This document shows, piece by piece, positions 62,119 through 64,000 of a stretch of 64,000 nt of DNA. How positions within the stretch are numbered: the stretch's first letter is position 1; each line of letters starts with the position of its first letter. Below the pieces are notes generated by a model that saw only the letters and a list, made by a program, of their open reading frames with translations, was not told the origin of the DNA and did no database searches. Source of the stretch: Metabacillus indicus LMG 22858 (GTDB lineage Bacteria > Bacillota > Bacilli > Bacillales > Bacillaceae); the NCBI RefSeq assembly GCF_000708755.2, contig NZ_JGVU02000002.1:124001-188000 (forward strand), read 5' to 3'. Position numbers and translations under genes: made by a program.

Positions 62119-63165
62119 GTGTGCAGCATAGGCGAAGCCAAAAAAAGAATGGAAGCAGATCTGCCATTTTTTCAAGCTGCACCCGGGGAGGATTTATTTG
62201 TCCGCCTTAGAGAGCTGACTTATTCGGGTCATAAGCTTAAAGCCGTTCAAGTAAGTGCATCCCCTTTCATTAATTGGAGGTCCAGCAAGTTGGACAGGCA
62301 AATGAGCGGTCTCCTTGAAGAATGGAGAAGTCAGGGATGTCACTTGGTTTTTTTTGATCACATGCCTCTCTCATTCAAAAGGAAGTATGGAGTTGAAACG
62401 TTAATAAGGGCAAGGGAATGGAGAATGGCTCCCGAATGCCTTTATTTACGGTCATTTAACAGTTCCTGTGAAGTATTTGAAGCCAATGGAATCAGCGGTA
62501 AATACTTGTCAAAACAGATCGTGAAGAAATTATCGGGGCATCGAACCTGCCTGATTTCTTCTTCTGACGACCTCACGGAACTCAAGAGTGCGGCTCAATA
62601 CTCCCTTTTTGCAGCGAATAACGACAAAGGTGAAGCCATTGGCTATATGAAATGTTTCATGGCCGATCAAAAGCTTCATATAAAAGAATGGGCCGCAATC
62701 AGCCCGAAAGCCAAACCGGCCCTTTGGAACAAAATCAGGACGCTTCCAGCGAATGAATTAATCTTGACACTGCAAGAGAGTGATTCATTTCCATATCAGT
62801 TGAAAAATCCATTTTTATCAAGCCGTCAGCTTCCAGTCTTTATTGGAAAAATCATTAATTTGCCTGATTTTATGGCTGTGTTTCCTTTTAACAACGCAGA
62901 GAGTCCCCTGTACTTGCAAGTAACGGATTCATCCTTGCCTGCAAACAGCGGCATATATTGCATCGAGGACGGGAAGGGAAGAGCTGTTCAATCAGCCGGC
63001 TGCAGAAGTGTGGTGTCTGTTGAGAGCAGTATTCTCGCTGCGCTCCTTTTTAAAAGCCTGAATCCGGGCATGCTTTATGGGGCCGGGTATATAAACGGCT
63101 CTACGCACGATGTGAGACTTCTTGAAAAGGCATTGCCGGGAGAAAAACCGTATTGTTTTTTATAA
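62119..63165 (+). CDS. Eis-like acetyltransferase with SCP2-type C-terminus (divergent)
   Basis: 348 aa. The C-terminal third (LPDFMAVFPF..., YLQVTDSSLPANSGIYCIEDG, LNPGMLYGAGYI... YCFL) follows the SCP2 domain of Eis-type enzymes, including the free C-terminal carboxylate that acts as catalytic group in Eis. The N-terminal GNAT part is recognisable (LLEEWRSQGCHLVFFDH... YGVE) but its acetyl-CoA loop (RSSKLDRQ) is degenerate and it is shorter than typical Eis (about 400 aa). Start uncertain: GTG 62119 has a ribosome site that is too close; ATG 62149 is possible. I am not certain of the family. Confidence 0.55.
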   Translation: MCSIGEAKKRMEADLPFFQAAPGEDLFVRLRELTYSGHKLKAVQVSASPFINWRSSKLDRQMSGLLEEWRSQGCHLVFFDHMPLSFKRKYGVETLIRAREWRMAPECLYLRSFNSSCEVFEANGISGKYLSKQIVKKLSGHRTCLISSSDDLTELKSAAQYSLFAANNDKGEAIGYMKCFMADQKLHIKEWAAISPKAKPALWNKIRTLPANELILTLQESDSFPYQLKNPFLSSRQLPVFIGKIINLPDFMAVFPFNNAESPLYLQVTDSSLPANSGIYCIEDGKGRAVQSAGCRSVVSVESSILAALLFKSLNPGMLYGAGYINGSTHDVRLLEKALPGEKPYCFL

Positions 63166-63168
63166 AAT

Positions 63169-63197
63169 AAGAGCCGGACAATTTCAGTCCGGCTCTT
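63169..63197. terminator. Bidirectional terminator between convergent genes
   Basis: Perfect 11-bp stem AAGAGCCGGAC / GTCCGGCTCTT with a 7-nt loop. Confidence 0.85.
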
Positions 63198-63202
63198 GCA
63201 AT

Positions 63203-64000
63203 TTAAATTTTAAATGTAAAGCGGATAATCCCTGCTTCTCTTGCAGAGTTGTAGATAATTAAAATCATCGGGCCGATGAAAAATCCAAGGACGCCGAACA
63301 GTTTCAGTCCAAGATACATGGAGATCAGTGTTGCAAGCGGGGAAAGACCAATGTGGCTTCCCATGACTTTCGGTTCAACTGTCCTTCTGATGATTAAAAG
63401 GACCGCAGTCAGGATGCCGAGTTTTGCTGCAAGAATAGTATCTCCGGAGATAAGGTGATACAGCGTCCATGGACCCATAATGATGATGGAGCCGATAATC
63501 GGTATCACATCAATCACCCAAATGATGATGGCCATGACAAGAGCGACCTCGGGCATAATCAACATCAGACCGATAAAGGAAGCGATAAAAATAATGATGC
63601 TTACAAGAAACTGAGCTTTGACAAAGCCGAAAATAACATAGGACATGCGGTTAATCATAAAGTTTACTTTTTGCGCAGTGTTTTCCTTCATATGTGCATA
63701 CATGCGCATCTTCAGATTGGGCAGCTCCAGCATGAAAAGAAACAGTGCGATTAAAAATACGAGCATGTTGACCATATAATCGGGAATGTTCGTTATGATC
63801 GTTTTCACATTTTCGATGTTAACGGAGCTTGCAAGATCTGCTTTTGTCTTCTCAAGAAATTCTTTTACCTGATTGCTGATTTCATTTACAAATTCGGGAG
63901 GAAGATCTTTTGCCGAGTGTGTAAATCTTTCTTCAATTTCATTCCAGGCAACCGTAATTTCATTTATGTACTCAGGCGCATTTTCAATCGTAATGATTGC
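63203..64000 (-). CDS. AI-2E/YtvI-family membrane protein, 5' end missing
   Basis: The frame stays open to the window edge, so at least 265 residues are present and the N-terminus is missing. Six or so membrane helices lie in the visible part, with the conserved PIIGSIIIMGPW, the HIGLSPLATLISMYLGLKLFGVLGFFIGP segment and a long amphipathic region before them (EFVNEISNQVKEFLEKTKADL). Family members are putative transporters, some involved in sporulation (YtvI) or Na+(Li+)/H+ antiport. Transport substrate unknown. Confidence 0.85.
   Translation of the reverse strand, partial: AIITIENAPEYINEITVAWNEIEERFTHSAKDLPPEFVNEISNQVKEFLEKTKADLASSVNIENVKTIITNIPDYMVNMLVFLIALFLFMLELPNLKMRMYAHMKENTAQKVNFMINRMSYVIFGFVKAQFLVSIIIFIASFIGLMLIMPEVALVMAIIIWVIDVIPIIGSIIIMGPWTLYHLISGDTILAAKLGILTAVLLIIRRTVEPKVMGSHIGLSPLATLISMYLGLKLFGVLGFFIGPMILIIYNSAREAGIIRFTFKI

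Overview
The window comes from the chromosome of a Gram-positive, low-to-moderate GC, endospore-former-type member of the Bacillaceae (Bacillus/Metabacillus-like). The backbone follows the Bacillus subtilis order closely: pdhD, slp, the SR1 sRNA, speA, yktA, yktB, ykzI-like, suhB/yktC, ylaF, typA, ylaH, ylaI, ylaJ, phoH2/ylaK, ylaL, glsA2/ylaM, ylaN, ftsW, pycA, ctaA, ctaB-C-D-E-F-G. Strong AGGAGG-like ribosome sites, many TTG/GTG starts and Rho-independent terminators agree with this. I could not run a database search, so family names rest on motifs, length and gene order.

Three blocks interrupt the backbone. (1) About 2.04-7.85 kb holds a Tn554-type element: a small helix-turn-helix protein, two tyrosine recombinases (TnpA-like, TnpB-like), a TnpC-like protein and a hairpin-rich tail with one small membrane protein gene. 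Its two sides carry nested inverted repeats, each pair enclosing a hairpin terminator. (2) 7.9-11.3 kb has a BCCT osmolyte transporter, a polysaccharide-deacetylase lipoprotein and two small conserved proteins. (3) 13.9-34.4 kb, between speA and yktA, is a 20-kb catabolic island: acyl-CoA dehydrogenase, three SDRs, thiolase, two acyl-CoA ligases, hydroxyacyl-CoA dehydrogenase, two crotonases, a hotdog thioesterase, an APH-fold kinase of the ACAD10/11 type, a ComB-like phosphatase, an MDR oxidoreductase, a TetR regulator, a complete LIV-type ABC importer and a phosphotriesterase-like (lactonase-type) hydrolase.

The island looks like a self-contained route that imports an organic acid or lactone, opens it, activates it with CoA, phosphorylates a hydroxyl group and degrades the chain by beta-oxidation. 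The TetR protein probably controls it through two matching palindromes (13914-13929 and 20229-20244), and a CcpA cre site precedes the last ligase-hydrolase pair. Upstream, a dual-function SR1 RNA encoding the GapA-binding peptide SR1P has two CcpN-type operators exactly 32 bp apart.

From 36 to 61 kb the genes are housekeeping: inositol monophosphatase, BipA/TypA GTPase, Yla proteins, FtsW, pyruvate carboxylase, heme A synthesis and the whole caa3 oxidase operon, with the CtaM-like DUF420 assembly factor directly after ctaG. A photolyase gene sits between pycA and ctaA. The right edge has two GNAT-type proteins and a truncated AI-2E/YtvI-family membrane protein.

Three intergenic regions (1.8, 11.7-12.1 and 34.5-34.7 kb) contain tandem arrays of different sequence but the same design: a 52-54 bp period with an inverted repeat in most units. 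No tRNA, rRNA or CRISPR array was seen.
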